Origin: Carnobacterium_B sp045617425
GTDB taxonomy: Bacteria > Bacillota > Bacilli > Lactobacillales > Carnobacteriaceae
Direction of reading: 5' to 3'
Assembly (NCBI RefSeq): GCF_045617425.1
Contig: NZ_JAZLIO010000022.1
Coordinates: 62,001 to 126,000, forward strand
Length of the DNA: 64,000 nucleotides
Both the position numbers and the translations under genes were made by a program. The stretch's first letter is position 1, and each line of letters begins with the position of its first letter. The notes under the pieces were generated by a model that saw only the letters and a list, made by a program, of their open reading frames with translations, made no database searches and was not told the origin of the DNA. Of this stretch, positions 25,862-34,686 are shown piece after piece.

Positions 25862-25902
25862 AGCTGTCTCACCCCAAACTCCAATTAGATATTTTTAGTC
25901 TA

Positions 25903-25930
25903 CCACAATGCCCCACTTTCCTCCACATTT
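25903..25930 (-). promoter_or_regulatory. Candidate MraZ operator: three direct repeats at 10-bp spacing
   Basis: On the minus strand GTGGAGGAAA, GTGGGGCATT and GTGGTAGACT follow each other, so GTGG recurs exactly every 10 bases (complements at 25923, 25913, 25903). Known MraZ sites are TGGGN-type direct repeats with 5-base spacers, the same period. A TAGACT at 25902-25897 could be the -10 box, but the matching -35 is poor. Confidence 0.6.
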
Positions 25931-26042
25931 ATTCAAAAAAAGACATAAATCTTTTTGATTACAGCTTGATTAATTTTAATTACTTAAATGCTTATATTCC
26001 TATACTGAATTTCATGTGGGGAATTTTCCCAAATTATTAAAC

Positions 26043-26089
26043 AAAAAAAGCGAAAAAGAGACAAAATTGTCTCTTTTTCGCTTTTTTTG
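26043..26089 (-). terminator. Rho-independent terminator between the DUF3397 gene and mraZ
   Basis: A 21-bp perfect stem (AAAAAAGCGAAAAAGAGACA and its complement) surrounds a 4-base AAAT loop. It carries T runs on both strands, and on the minus strand it isolates the dcw cluster from upstream reading. Confidence 0.85.
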
Positions 26090-26191
26090 TTTAACCAATC
26101 TTAAAATTATTTCCAAACAATATTTAAACTATTATTTCCTAAATTAGAAAGAACCTTACTTTTTAGTTAGTCAGACTTTTTTAAGTCTTTT

Positions 26192-26566
26192 TCAAGTCAC
26201 TATTATATTAGCTGTAACCAAACTGTAATAAGTTAATATAGAACTGATAAAAACAAAACGCCAATATGTTTTAAAAAAACTTTTATATAAAATCTCACCC
26301 TTTTTTGCCGCAATAACTAAAAGTACGATAATCCCTAAACTAAATATAAAAATTAAAAAATATGGAATTACAGAAAATCCATAGGTTAACTCACTAAGAA
26401 TATGAATCCCTAAAAATAAAAAAGGAACCAACAGATCTGGCAACTTAATAGCTGAATGTTGCCTTTTAAAATGATGTTGCGTTTTCTTACTGAAAAAAAT
26501 CAATAAAAAGAGCGGCAAACAGTACAGTATCAGTTTTCCTATTACTAAAGAAGTTTCGGACTCCAT
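26192..26566 (-). CDS. DUF3397 family membrane protein
   Basis: This 124-residue protein has four hydrophobic segments and the family stretch IKLPDLLVPFLFLGIHILSE near the middle, followed by KKGEILYKSFFKTYWRF. DUF3397 proteins are found in Lactobacillales and Bacilli, usually just upstream of mraZ, and their function is unknown. It has its own terminator, separating it from mraZ here. The assignment comes from recalled family pattern plus genomic position. Confidence 0.8.
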   Translation of the reverse strand: MESETSLVIGKLILYCLPLFLLIFFSKKTQHHFKRQHSAIKLPDLLVPFLFLGIHILSELTYGFSVIPYFLIFIFSLGIIVLLVIAAKKGEILYKSFFKTYWRFVFISSILTYYSLVTANIIVT

Positions 26567-26709
26567 TTCATCCCACCTTTTAAATATGTATATGCCTTAC
26601 TTAATATCTAGTTACTTATTAGATTACATTACCATAAAAAACACTCTTTTTAAATTTAACGTAATTTCAGCTTTTTGTATACTCCTAATTAAGTACTAGT
26701 TTAAAAATC

Positions 26710-26748
26710 AAAAAACCCCCATTGAGCCATGGTCTCAATAAGGGTTTT
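26710..26748 (-). terminator. Rho-independent terminator of the yceD-rpmF operon
   Basis: On the minus strand CCCTTATTGAG pairs with CTCAATGGGGG (two wobble pairs) and a T run follows. It lies 32 bases behind rpmF. Confidence 0.75.
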
Positions 26749-26779
26749 CAAATCATCTCGTGATGAAATTTGCAAAAAA

Positions 26780-26959
26780 TTAAGCTTCTTTGCTGATTAC
26801 TTCTTTACCATCGTAATGTCCACATGATGCACAAACGTGATGGCTTTTTTTCAATTCGCCACAGTTAGGGCATGCGTTCATACCTGGAACTTCTAATTTA
26901 AAATGAGTACGACGTCTGTTTTTCTTAGCTTTTGATGTTCTTCTTGCTGGTACTGCCAT
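26780..26959 (-). CDS. rpmF: 50S ribosomal protein L32
   Basis: This 59-residue basic protein begins MAVPARRTSKAKKNRRRTH and has a zinc ribbon of two cysteine pairs (CPNC and CASC, 13 residues apart from first to first). It is a complete, zinc-binding (C+) form of L32. GGAGGTG lies 8 bases before the ATG. It follows the yceD-like gene by 68 bases, the usual yceD-rpmF pairing. Confidence 0.97.
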   Translation of the reverse strand: MAVPARRTSKAKKNRRRTHFKLEVPGMNACPNCGELKKSHHVCASCGHYDGKEVISKEA

Positions 26960-27027
26960 TCCTTACACCTCCTTAAAAATTGCTTCTCTACACAAATTTG
27001 TGCTAAAAAGAAGCGTATAATACATAC

Positions 27028-27591
27028 TTATTTCTGATTATCAGATTCGTCTTTAAACAAATCTTTCAAACCAGCAAAACGAGGATCCACAGTTTCTGAT
27101 TTCTGTGTTTCTAAATCTGAAATGTATTCATCTTCAGAAACGACCAGCCAATCATTTCCACTAGGCATTTCTTGCCCTTCTATCTCCTCTTGCGTAAAGA
27201 CTTGCAATGGAAGATTTAACAAAACTGCATCCGTGATAGCTTCAGATAGATCAATCATATCTTTATCTAAAAGAATGACTGTTTCTTCCTCATTATCTAT
27301 TTTAGATCCAGGAGTAGCAGAAGGCGGAATATAGATTTCATCTATTCCAATTGACATAGGGAACAAAACTGGTTTTAGTGATCTTGCAGAGGGTAGTGTC
27401 ACATTTAATGAAACAACCATATGAAGCAAGATTTCTTTTTCATGAACAATGAGTGTTCCTTCTAAGTTAATCGGAGAAACATCCATTAATTCCTTTTCTC
27501 GATTCATCAACGGTTTTTTTAAGTCAACAGTTTCCGAGAAAACTAACGGCTCATTGCGGTATTTTTGCAATTCGTTTAATGACCATTTCAT
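27028..27591 (-). CDS. yceD: YceD family protein (DUF177)
   Basis: This 187-residue protein begins MKWSLNELQKYRNEPLVF, typical of Gram-positive DUF177, with a conserved acidic C-terminal region ending DPRFAGLKDLFKDE. Homologues are linked to 23S rRNA metabolism and are nearly always next to rpmF. No catalytic motif is evident. The pair is probably one transcript ending at 26710. Confidence 0.9.
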   Translation of the reverse strand: MKWSLNELQKYRNEPLVFSETVDLKKPLMNREKELMDVSPINLEGTLIVHEKEILLHMVVSLNVTLPSARSLKPVLFPMSIGIDEIYIPPSATPGSKIDNEEETVILLDKDMIDLSEAITDAVLLNLPLQVFTQEEIEGQEMPSGNDWLVVSEDEYISDLETQKSETVDPRFAGLKDLFKDESDNQK

Positions 27592-27701
27592 TTTACATCA
27601 CTCCTAAAGCAACAAAGATTATTATACTAGTGAATGAACCCTTTGTCAATGTATTTTACCTTACAGTCTTTTCTTGCTAAGCATTGTTTTCATACGTATT
27701 T

Positions 27702-28901
27702 TCAAAATGAAAATTTTATCGGCTGACGATAATAATCTTGTTCTTTTATTAAACCCAACTGACCCATTTGATAAATCTTACCCGCTTTTATATCCAATGC
27801 CCATAAATTTTTATTCTTTTTGGTTACATTAGTCATTAAAGGTATCGCCAAATCTTTCTTTACTTCTTTCAAGTACTTTCTTCCTAATAAGCTGAACCCT
27901 AGTAAATGAACAGCTTTTGGGTTTTTCAGTTCCTTGACCATATCTTCTTTTTTTAATTGAAGCAAAATGTACACACACATTCGTTGCAATCGAGTCCATG
28001 ATACACGTTTATTTTTAACTAACGAAATAAACTGCTCAAAACTATTGGCTTCTTGAATACATTCTTTTAAGCGATATTCAATTCCTTCTGTTACTTGATA
28101 AATCGACTGGAGTTCCTCCAAAGACTGAACTTCTATTTGATATTTTAAATAAGGCCAATAGTTTTCCCAGCTAACAAGCGGATTGGCCGCTATTAATTCC
28201 AAACTGCTTATTGGCATACTTGCCTTTATTTCTTCAAGAGGGAAAGTTTTTTGTTTGGTCTCCAACAATTTTTTTCGAATAGCTGTAGCACTTGAAAAGT
28301 TTTGCTCAATTAATTCTTTGTCATGATAATCCGATCCAATCCGTGTCAGTGTATAAAGCTTCATCGGTTTTTCATACAGTAGATTTTCTTTTGCATAGGC
28401 TAGTCCTAAAATATTATTTGGTGTAGATAGAGCGATGGGCTGATCCGGAAGAAGCTCTTTAAGAACTTGTTCCATTCGTGAAGCATATGTTTGTCCTTGG
28501 TTTTTATTTTCTTTAAACCGTTGGTTAATAGTTGCTGTATTCTGATTTAAAAATTGAGCTAGTTTTTGGTAATCTGACCCTTTTCCTGATTCAGAGCCAA
28601 AGCAGATTGCATCACATTTCATAGCTTGCAGTAATCCAACGGCTCCTTTGGCAAAATAATCAGCTGGTTGCGCACTAAAAGCTACTGGTAGTTCAATCAC
28701 TATATCGGCTCCAGCTGCTAACGCCATTTGTGTCCGAGCCCATTTGTCTACAATAGCTGGTTCGCCACGTTGTAAGAAATTCCCACTCATTACAGCAATA
28801 ATCATATCCGCACCCGATAACTCCCTAGCTTTTTTCAAATGATACACATGACCATTGTGCAATGGATTATATTCTACAACTACACCACAACTCTTCATCA
28901 T
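27702..28901 (-). CDS. tmcAL: tRNA(Met) cytidine acetate ligase TmcAL (YlbM)
   Basis: This 399-residue nucleotidyltransferase-like enzyme uses acetate and ATP to make N4-acetylcytidine at the wobble position of elongator tRNA-Met. The N-terminal HIGH-like motif is in CGVVVEYNPLHNGHVYHLKKA, followed by MSGNFLQRGEPAIVDKWART and ELPVAFSAQPADYFA. The C-terminal half binds tRNA. In Bacillus this gene is near rpmF and yceD too. Its ATG lies 14 bases behind the recQ stop codon, so the two are probably cotranscribed. Confidence 0.93.
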   Translation of the reverse strand: MMKSCGVVVEYNPLHNGHVYHLKKARELSGADMIIAVMSGNFLQRGEPAIVDKWARTQMALAAGADIVIELPVAFSAQPADYFAKGAVGLLQAMKCDAICFGSESGKGSDYQKLAQFLNQNTATINQRFKENKNQGQTYASRMEQVLKELLPDQPIALSTPNNILGLAYAKENLLYEKPMKLYTLTRIGSDYHDKELIEQNFSSATAIRKKLLETKQKTFPLEEIKASMPISSLELIAANPLVSWENYWPYLKYQIEVQSLEELQSIYQVTEGIEYRLKECIQEANSFEQFISLVKNKRVSWTRLQRMCVYILLQLKKEDMVKELKNPKAVHLLGFSLLGRKYLKEVKKDLAIPLMTNVTKKNKNLWALDIKAGKIYQMGQLGLIKEQDYYRQPIKFSF

Positions 28902-28915
28902 TTAAAGACCTCTCT

Positions 28916-30685
28916 TTAACTGGTTACTTTAGCTTGTTTTAAGCAGGTTAAAAAAGCTTCTCCGTATTTTTCTAATTTGTTTTCTCCTACACCTTTTACT
29001 GTCAACATTTCGGTTTCGTTTTGAGGCATTAAGACACACATTTGATGCAAGGTTTCATCTGAGAAAATAACATAAGGTGGAACTTTCTGTTCCGTTGCGA
29101 ATGCACGTCTTAGTTCTCTTAATTGATCGAATAAAGCATCATCTACTGCTACTTTTTGTGCAACTTTTGCTTGTTTTCTGGTAACAGACAGTTCTCCTTT
29201 TAAAACAGCAACAGCTTTTTCTGTTAATTTTAAAATAGGATATTGCCCATCAGTAGGCGCTAAATATTTTTCAGCCGTTAAATAATCAATCAATTGGGTC
29301 ACATCTTTTTGAGGCACCCCTTTCATCAATCCATAAGTTGAAAGATCTTCAAAATGCCATTGCGTGACTTTCTTATCTTTTGAGCCAGTCAATACTTTCA
29401 TGATGAGAGACTTTCCATACGTTTGACCCATTCGCTTAACACAAGATAAAACTTTTTGAGTCTCCAACGTAATGTCTGCAACTTCACGATCATCTAAACA
29501 ATTGCTGCACCTTCCGCAATCCTCACAGTTGTCGCCAAAATATTCGACAATGTACCGCTGCAAACAAATTTGAGTTGATCCATACTGGGCCATTTCTCTT
29601 AATTTTCGGTATTCTTGATTTTTTAATTCTTCCGTCATCTCTGATTGATCGATAAAGAATTTCTGAATTTGCATATCTTGAGGAGAAAATAATAAAATCG
29701 CATCACTTGGCAGTCCATCTCTACCTGCACGTCCAGCTTCTTGGTAATAAGCTTCAATATTTTTTGGAATCTGGTAATGAATAACAAAACGGACATTGCT
29801 TTTATCAATTCCCATACCAAATGCATTTGTTGCTACCATTACCGTTACTTCATCATATAAAAATTTTTCTTGCCAGCTATTACGTTCAGCTTCTTTTAAC
29901 CCACCATGATACTTACCAGCCTTAATTTTTTTGGCATTTAGCAGTTCATAGATCCGCTCTACTTCTTTTCGTGTGCTAGCGTAGACAATCCCAGATTGCC
30001 CCTTATTCACTGTTAAATAATCCATTAAGAATCGGTTGCGTTCTTGTCCTTTAATAACTTGAAAAGCTAGATTATCACGCTCAAATCCTGTTTTCACTCG
30101 ATTATCAGGAAGAATACCTAATAAATTTAAAATATCATTTGAGACAATAGGCGTTGCCGTAGCTGTTAAAGCTAACACGACAGGTCGATAATCCAACTGT
30201 AGGATTGATTCTCCTAAAGATAAGTAACTTGGCCTAAAATCATGCCCCCACTGAGAAATACAATGCGCTTCATCAATAGCTATCATTGAAATATTTATCG
30301 TATGCATCAAATAAAAAATTTCTTCCGTTTGAAAACGCTCAGGAGCAACATAAATCAACTTATACTCTCCATTCACTGCTTTTTTTAAACGTACATTCAT
30401 CTCTGTAGCAGTTAACGTACTATTTAAATAAGTAGCCGGTATACCTACTTCTGTTAATGCATCTACTTGATCCTTCATCAATGATATAAGCGGTGAAACA
30501 ACTATTGTCACTCCTTCAAATACTAGAGAAGGAATCTGGTAACAAAGGGATTTCCCCCCGCCTGTTGGCATAATGGCTAACGTATCTTTTCCTTGTAAAA
30601 CTTTTTCAATAACTTCTTTTTGTCCTGTTTTAAATTCTGTAAAACCATATGTCTCTTGGAGCACTTGATAGGCCTTTGTTAACAA
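28916..30685 (-). CDS. recQ: ATP-dependent DNA helicase RecQ
   Basis: This 589-residue protein has Walker A (MPTGGGKSLCYQIP), DEAH box (AIDEAHCISQWGHDFR), helicase motif VI (YYQEAGRAGRDG), a zinc-binding RQC domain with four cysteines (CEDCGRCSNC plus the upstream C in TQICLQRY) and a C-terminal HRDC domain. RecQ unwinds DNA 3' to 5' in recombination and fork repair. The start is a TTG at 30685, because AGGAGA lies 6 bases upstream. An ATG nine codons earlier runs through that site with no site of its own. Confidence 0.95.
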   Translation of the reverse strand: MLTKAYQVLQETYGFTEFKTGQKEVIEKVLQGKDTLAIMPTGGGKSLCYQIPSLVFEGVTIVVSPLISLMKDQVDALTEVGIPATYLNSTLTATEMNVRLKKAVNGEYKLIYVAPERFQTEEIFYLMHTINISMIAIDEAHCISQWGHDFRPSYLSLGESILQLDYRPVVLALTATATPIVSNDILNLLGILPDNRVKTGFERDNLAFQVIKGQERNRFLMDYLTVNKGQSGIVYASTRKEVERIYELLNAKKIKAGKYHGGLKEAERNSWQEKFLYDEVTVMVATNAFGMGIDKSNVRFVIHYQIPKNIEAYYQEAGRAGRDGLPSDAILLFSPQDMQIQKFFIDQSEMTEELKNQEYRKLREMAQYGSTQICLQRYIVEYFGDNCEDCGRCSNCLDDREVADITLETQKVLSCVKRMGQTYGKSLIMKVLTGSKDKKVTQWHFEDLSTYGLMKGVPQKDVTQLIDYLTAEKYLAPTDGQYPILKLTEKAVAVLKGELSVTRKQAKVAQKVAVDDALFDQLRELRRAFATEQKVPPYVIFSDETLHQMCVLMPQNETEMLTVKGVGENKLEKYGEAFLTCLKQAKVTS

Positions 30686-30717
30686 TGTATCTCTCCTTTC
30701 GATAGAAATCATTATGT

Positions 30718-30754
30718 AAAAAAACAGAAAAATCTTAATCGATTTTTCTGTTTT
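30718..30754 (-). terminator. Rho-independent terminator of the yqe operon
   Basis: AAAACAGAAAAATC pairs with GATTTTTCTGTTTT around a 6-base loop, with a T run on the minus strand. It lies 30 bases behind the methyltransferase stop codon and just above recQ. Confidence 0.8.
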
Positions 30755-30783
30755 CCATTAAAAAGGTTTCATTCATAAGCCAT

Positions 30784-31518
30784 TTATTTCGTACAAACAA
30801 AAAACCAACGTGGACTTTCTTCGGTTACTTCAGTATCCCCGAAATCAGCACTTACTTCAATTGAAGAAAAACCAGATTTTGAAAGCATATTTTTGTACTG
30901 TTCGATTGAATAGGTTCGTTCTTTATGTGTTTCATCATAGCGTTCATATAGATCTAATTCTTCATCATAAACAAAGAATGTTAGGTCATGTTCGACAGAA
31001 TGAGGTTCTTCACCCGCATAACTTTTCCATAAGAAACTAATATCTTCAGATTGATCGTTAAACATATATCCTGGAAATACGTTATCCGTTTGATAGGTCG
31101 AATGAACATCAAATAAAAATATTCCTGGTTCTGTCAATACGTTGTAGACTTGTTGAAAAACTTTTGACACTGCTTCTTCATTTGGCATGTAACATAATGA
31201 ATCTGAAAAACACGTAACAGCTTCATACTGTCCAATGTCAGATAGTTCCATCATGTCTGCTTGAATTAAGGGTAGATCTACTTTTTCTGCAATTGCTCGT
31301 TCATTTGCTAAACTCAGCATATTGTCAGATAAATCTAGTCCTGTCACAGTATAGCCTCTTTTAGAGAGCGCTACGGCTAGCGCACCCGTTCCACAAGCAA
31401 GTTCCAACACATTTGTTTTTTTATTTTGAAGGTACTTATCAACAAATTGCCCCCAACGATCATAAAGGGATTCATCCATAATCGCATCATATACTTGTGC
31501 AAATGTTTGATAACTCAT
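30784..31518 (-). CDS. yqeM: Class I SAM-dependent methyltransferase YqeM
   Basis: This 244-residue protein has the Rossmann SAM motif VLELACGTGALAVALSKRGY and GLDLSDNMLSLA, then the YqeM-type stretch YEAVTCFSDSLCYM. The substrate is unknown. It is the last gene of the yqeG-yqeM operon, 5 bases after rsfS, the same place as in Bacillus. Confidence 0.9.
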   Translation of the reverse strand: MSYQTFAQVYDAIMDESLYDRWGQFVDKYLQNKKTNVLELACGTGALAVALSKRGYTVTGLDLSDNMLSLANERAIAEKVDLPLIQADMMELSDIGQYEAVTCFSDSLCYMPNEEAVSKVFQQVYNVLTEPGIFLFDVHSTYQTDNVFPGYMFNDQSEDISFLWKSYAGEEPHSVEHDLTFFVYDEELDLYERYDETHKERTYSIEQYKNMLSKSGFSSIEVSADFGDTEVTEESPRWFFVCTK

Positions 31519-31523
31519 TGAAA

Positions 31524-31880
31524 TTAGACCATTTTAGTGATGGCTACCAACGGAGCATCACTCCATAATTTTTCAAGATTATAGAATGAACGTTCTGAAT
31601 AGTGGAAAACATGGACAACTACATCTCCAAGGTCAATTAGCAACCATTTAGATGAATCACGTCCTTCAACTCTTCTTACATCAATTCCAGCTTCTTCAGC
31701 TTTATCAATGATTTCTTCAGAGATAGCTTTAACTTGTTTTTCACTATTACCGTGCATAACAATAAAATAATCTGCTAAAATAGAAATTTTACTAACGTCC
31801 ATCGCGATGATGTCCTCTGCTCTTTTATCATCTGCTGCCTTTACAACCAATTCTACTAATTCTATACTTTCAGTTACCAT
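31524..31880 (-). CDS. rsfS: Ribosome silencing factor RsfS (YqeL)
   Basis: This 118-residue protein has the family pattern DKRAEDIIAMDVSKISILAD, YFIVMHGNSEKQVKAI, and the C-terminal WLLIDLGDVVVHVF. RsfS binds ribosomal protein L14 and blocks subunit joining when nutrients are low. It lies between yqeK and yqeM, as in other Firmicutes. Confidence 0.95.
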   Translation of the reverse strand: MVTESIELVELVVKAADDKRAEDIIAMDVSKISILADYFIVMHGNSEKQVKAISEEIIDKAEEAGIDVRRVEGRDSSKWLLIDLGDVVVHVFHYSERSFYNLEKLWSDAPLVAITKMV

Positions 31881-31890
31881 GTTGTTCCTC

Positions 31891-32487
31891 CTAAGGATTT
31901 GCTACCCATTTATTATAAGTAGCAATTGTTTTTGGATAAATTTTCCTGTTTTTTTCAATCAAATGCTGCAAGGTTTGTTTTGTTTCATATTGAACTGCTT
32001 CTTGTAGATTTTCTGCTGCAATTTTACGAGCTTTTTCTACACTAGGAAAATTTCTACCAGGTTCGATATAATCAGCAACGTAAATAACTTGTTCTAAAAC
32101 CGTCATTTCTTCTGCACCTATTGTGTGATGCTTAATAGCATTTAGAATATCTGAATCAGATATTCCTAATTCATGTTCAACTAGAAACGCACCTAATGGT
32201 CCATGCCAAATATTGCTTCCGTATTCCAGCAATTCTAAATCAAACTGTTCGCGATAAATTAAATCATGCATCTCTTTATCGCTGCGTTCTTTGGCATAAT
32301 CATGCGTTAATGCAGCAATACTAGCTGCTTCAGTTGAGGCACCATATTTTTCTGCTAATTGAACAGCTGTTTGCTCTACACCTAAAACATGCTGAAACCG
32401 TTTTTGGCTCATTTGACTTTGAACAGCTTGGATTAATTCGCTTCTTGTAAGTGTTGTGTATTTTTTCGAATACCTTAAACGATTCAT
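31891..32487 (-). CDS. yqeK: HD-domain phosphohydrolase YqeK
   Basis: This 198-residue HD-superfamily protein has metal ligands in HVLGVEQTAVQLAEKYG, ALTHDYAKE (the HD pair), WHGPLGAFLVEHE and AIKHHTIG. The family hydrolyses diadenosine tetraphosphate symmetrically. I place the start at the ATG at 32487, with GGAAG upstream inside the end of nadD; an ATG four codons earlier has no site. Translation is coupled to nadD. Confidence 0.93.
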   Translation of the reverse strand: MNRLRYSKKYTTLTRSELIQAVQSQMSQKRFQHVLGVEQTAVQLAEKYGASTEAASIAALTHDYAKERSDKEMHDLIYREQFDLELLEYGSNIWHGPLGAFLVEHELGISDSDILNAIKHHTIGAEEMTVLEQVIYVADYIEPGRNFPSVEKARKIAAENLQEAVQYETKQTLQHLIEKNRKIYPKTIATYNKWVANP

Positions 32488-32488
32488 T

Positions 32489-33133
32489 TTATCTTCCATT
32501 TTGATACAGCCCTTCGCGCCAAATATACTCTAGCGTTTTTCTAGGGATTAAATAATTTACTGGACAGTTCATTTCTAAATTTTTACGTAAAGAAGTAGAA
32601 CTGATATCCATTGAAGGTACATCTACCCAAATAATTGGATAAGGACTAAGAAGATTATATCCTGGGCGATTAACTCCCACAAATTCTACAAGCTGAGCTA
32701 ATTCTTCTATTTTATACCATTTTGGTAAGTACTCCACCATATCTCCGCCAATAATAAAATAATAATCTGTATCAGGATGCTCTTCCTTCAATTTCACTAT
32801 TGTATCATAAGTATAGCTTTTTCCACCGCGTTCAATTTCAGCTTTTTCAACATCAAATCTTTGATTGCCTTCGATGGCTAGTTCAACCATATGAAGTCTA
32901 TGATTAGCTTCAATTGCTTTTTTTTCATCTTGATGTGGCGGATTGGCACTTGGCATGAAATAGATTTTTTCTAACCCCAATTGATGGCAAACTTGATCTG
33001 CAATAATCAAGTGTCCAATATGAGGAGGATTGAATGTGCCTCCAAGAATGCCAACTCTTTTTTTTTGTTGGATGTCAAATTCAATTTCTGTTGCCAATTG
33101 AGTTCTACTATTAGAAAAAGATTGCCTTTTCAA
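32489..33133 (-). CDS. nadD: Nicotinate-nucleotide adenylyltransferase NadD
   Basis: This 214-residue enzyme makes deamido-NAD from nicotinate mononucleotide and ATP. It has the nucleotidyltransferase motif GILGGTFNPPHIGHLIIAD and the ISSTxxR motif in MDISSTSLRKNL. The start is a TTG at 33133, since AAAGGTGA lies 5 bases upstream; a TTG seven codons earlier has no site. The N-terminus is about 20 residues longer than in E. coli. NadK at 60793 acts two steps further on in the same route to NADP. Confidence 0.95.
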   Translation of the reverse strand: MKRQSFSNSRTQLATEIEFDIQQKKRVGILGGTFNPPHIGHLIIADQVCHQLGLEKIYFMPSANPPHQDEKKAIEANHRLHMVELAIEGNQRFDVEKAEIERGGKSYTYDTIVKLKEEHPDTDYYFIIGGDMVEYLPKWYKIEELAQLVEFVGVNRPGYNLLSPYPIIWVDVPSMDISSTSLRKNLEMNCPVNYLIPRKTLEYIWREGLYQNGR

Positions 33134-33178
33134 GCTAATCACCTTTCTTCCCAAAAATATACTAATCTAAAAGGTTTG

Positions 33179-33493
33179 TTATTTTGCTCGTGGAATTTCA
33201 TTCGAAATACGTTGATATTTTTCTTGATTAGATTTCTTAAATAACACAATAACACGACCAATTACTTGTACTGCATCACAGCCAATTTCTTGTTCAAGAA
33301 CAGCTGCTACATCTTCAGCTATTTCATCTGTATTTTGTAATAAACCTACTTTGATTAATTCTCTTTTTTCTAAAGCTTCATTAATTTGTACGATAACTTC
33401 TTTATTCAATCCATTTTTCCCAATTTGAAAAATAGGATTTAAATGATGTGCTTTGCTTCTTAAAAAACGTTTTTGTTTACCTGTTAACTTCAT
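33179..33493 (-). CDS. yhbY: YhbY-type ribosome assembly RNA-binding protein (YqeI)
   Basis: This 104-residue protein has the CRM/YhbY fold, with LTGKQKRFLRSKAHHLNPIF, QIGKNGLNKEVI and the C-terminal VIGRVIVLFKKS. It binds pre-50S particles. It lies between yqeH and nadD. In Bacillus aroE sits just before this gene; here it is absent. Confidence 0.93.
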   Translation of the reverse strand: MKLTGKQKRFLRSKAHHLNPIFQIGKNGLNKEVIVQINEALEKRELIKVGLLQNTDEIAEDVAAVLEQEIGCDAVQVIGRVIVLFKKSNQEKYQRISNEIPRAK

Positions 33494-33552
33494 TTTTATT
33501 CACTCCATTAAGACCATAGCGATCTCTTCTACTTTATTTCTACTCTGTTATA

Positions 33553-34686
33553 TTATATTAAAGATTTTCGAATAAGGACATCTATACCTTTTGGTGCCCA
33601 TCCAGCTACAACACATCCAGGCTCATTAACTGTTACCCAACCAAGGCCCGCAAAGACTATATCAGCTTTTTCTTTAACAGAAAATTCAAATCGAACTAAT
33701 TCAGGAAATCCATCAACCTCATCTTCACGAGGTGGTTGCAATAACTTACCTACTTGTTTTTGATACAATTCATCCGCTTTTTCTAACTTAGTACGGTGGA
33801 TATGCAAATCATTAGACACAAAACAAGTAAAGGAATGTCTTGCTCCTTTTAAGTAATCAAAACGAGCGACTCCACCAAAAAATAAAGTTTGCCCTTCATT
33901 TAATTGATAAACGATCGGTTTGATCTCTTTTTTAGGTGCAATCAACTTCAAATCTTTGTCTCCTAAAACATGAGCCATTTGATGACGATGGATAATTCCT
34001 GGTGTATCGATTAAGTTTTTGCCGTCATCTAAAGGAATTTCTATCCGATCAAGTGTTGTTCCAGGAAATTGAGAAGTCGTAATCAAATCTTGTACACCAG
34101 CAGTTGATTTAATGATCTGGTTGATTAATGTCGATTTCCCAACATTGGTAACCCCAACTACAAATACATCGCGTCCTTTACGATGTTTCTCAATAGCATC
34201 AAGCAAGATTTCCATCTCAGCAGGTTTCATGGCGCTAGTTAGTAAAACATCTTCTGGACGTAACCCTTCCTCATGAGCCCGTTCACGTAACCATTGCGTC
34301 ATTTTACCACGCTTCAATGATTTAGGAAGTAAGTCTACTTTATTCCCAACTAGCAATACTGGATTTTTCCCAACAAAACGGTGTAGTCCAGGTATCAAAC
34401 TGCCATTGAAGTCAAAAATATCAATTACATTTACAATTAATGCATCTTCCGAACCCAGTTCATTTAATAATTTCAGAAAATCATCATCAGTTAGTTGAAC
34501 ATCTTGAATTTCATTATAATGGCGCAATCTGAAACACCGTTGACAATAGACTTCACCTTTTTCTAACCCTTTTTCTAAGGCTGAAGCTGGTGTATATCCT
34601 ACAGCCTCTTTATCCGTTGTTTGAATAATAGCTCCGCACCCAATACACCGGATCTCTTCCTCATTATTTAATTCTTTTGTCGTCAT
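33553..34686 (-). CDS. yqeH: Ribosome biogenesis GTPase YqeH
   Basis: This 377-residue circularly permuted GTPase is needed for 30S assembly. A treble-clef zinc finger at the N-terminus (CIGCG and CQRCFRLRHY) is followed by the permuted G motifs: NKVD (G4) comes first, then GVTNVGKSTLINQII (G1) and DTPG (G3). A C-terminal RNA-binding domain follows. The ATG lies inside the end of yqeG with a GGAGG site, giving a 23-base overlap. Confidence 0.96.
   Translation of the reverse strand: MTTKELNNEEEIRCIGCGAIIQTTDKEAVGYTPASALEKGLEKGEVYCQRCFRLRHYNEIQDVQLTDDDFLKLLNELGSEDALIVNVIDIFDFNGSLIPGLHRFVGKNPVLLVGNKVDLLPKSLKRGKMTQWLRERAHEEGLRPEDVLLTSAMKPAEMEILLDAIEKHRKGRDVFVVGVTNVGKSTLINQIIKSTAGVQDLITTSQFPGTTLDRIEIPLDDGKNLIDTPGIIHRHQMAHVLGDKDLKLIAPKKEIKPIVYQLNEGQTLFFGGVARFDYLKGARHSFTCFVSNDLHIHRTKLEKADELYQKQVGKLLQPPREDEVDGFPELVRFEFSVKEKADIVFAGLGWVTVNEPGCVVAGWAPKGIDVLIRKSLI

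Larger units (their letters stand above)
25862..26191. other. Intergenic region between mraZ and the DUF3397 gene
   Basis: This 330-base gap holds the candidate MraZ operator and presumed mra promoter next to mraZ and, further up, the bidirectional terminator at 26043-26089. No coding sequence is supported between 25931 and 26042 or between 26090 and 26191. Confidence 0.7.
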
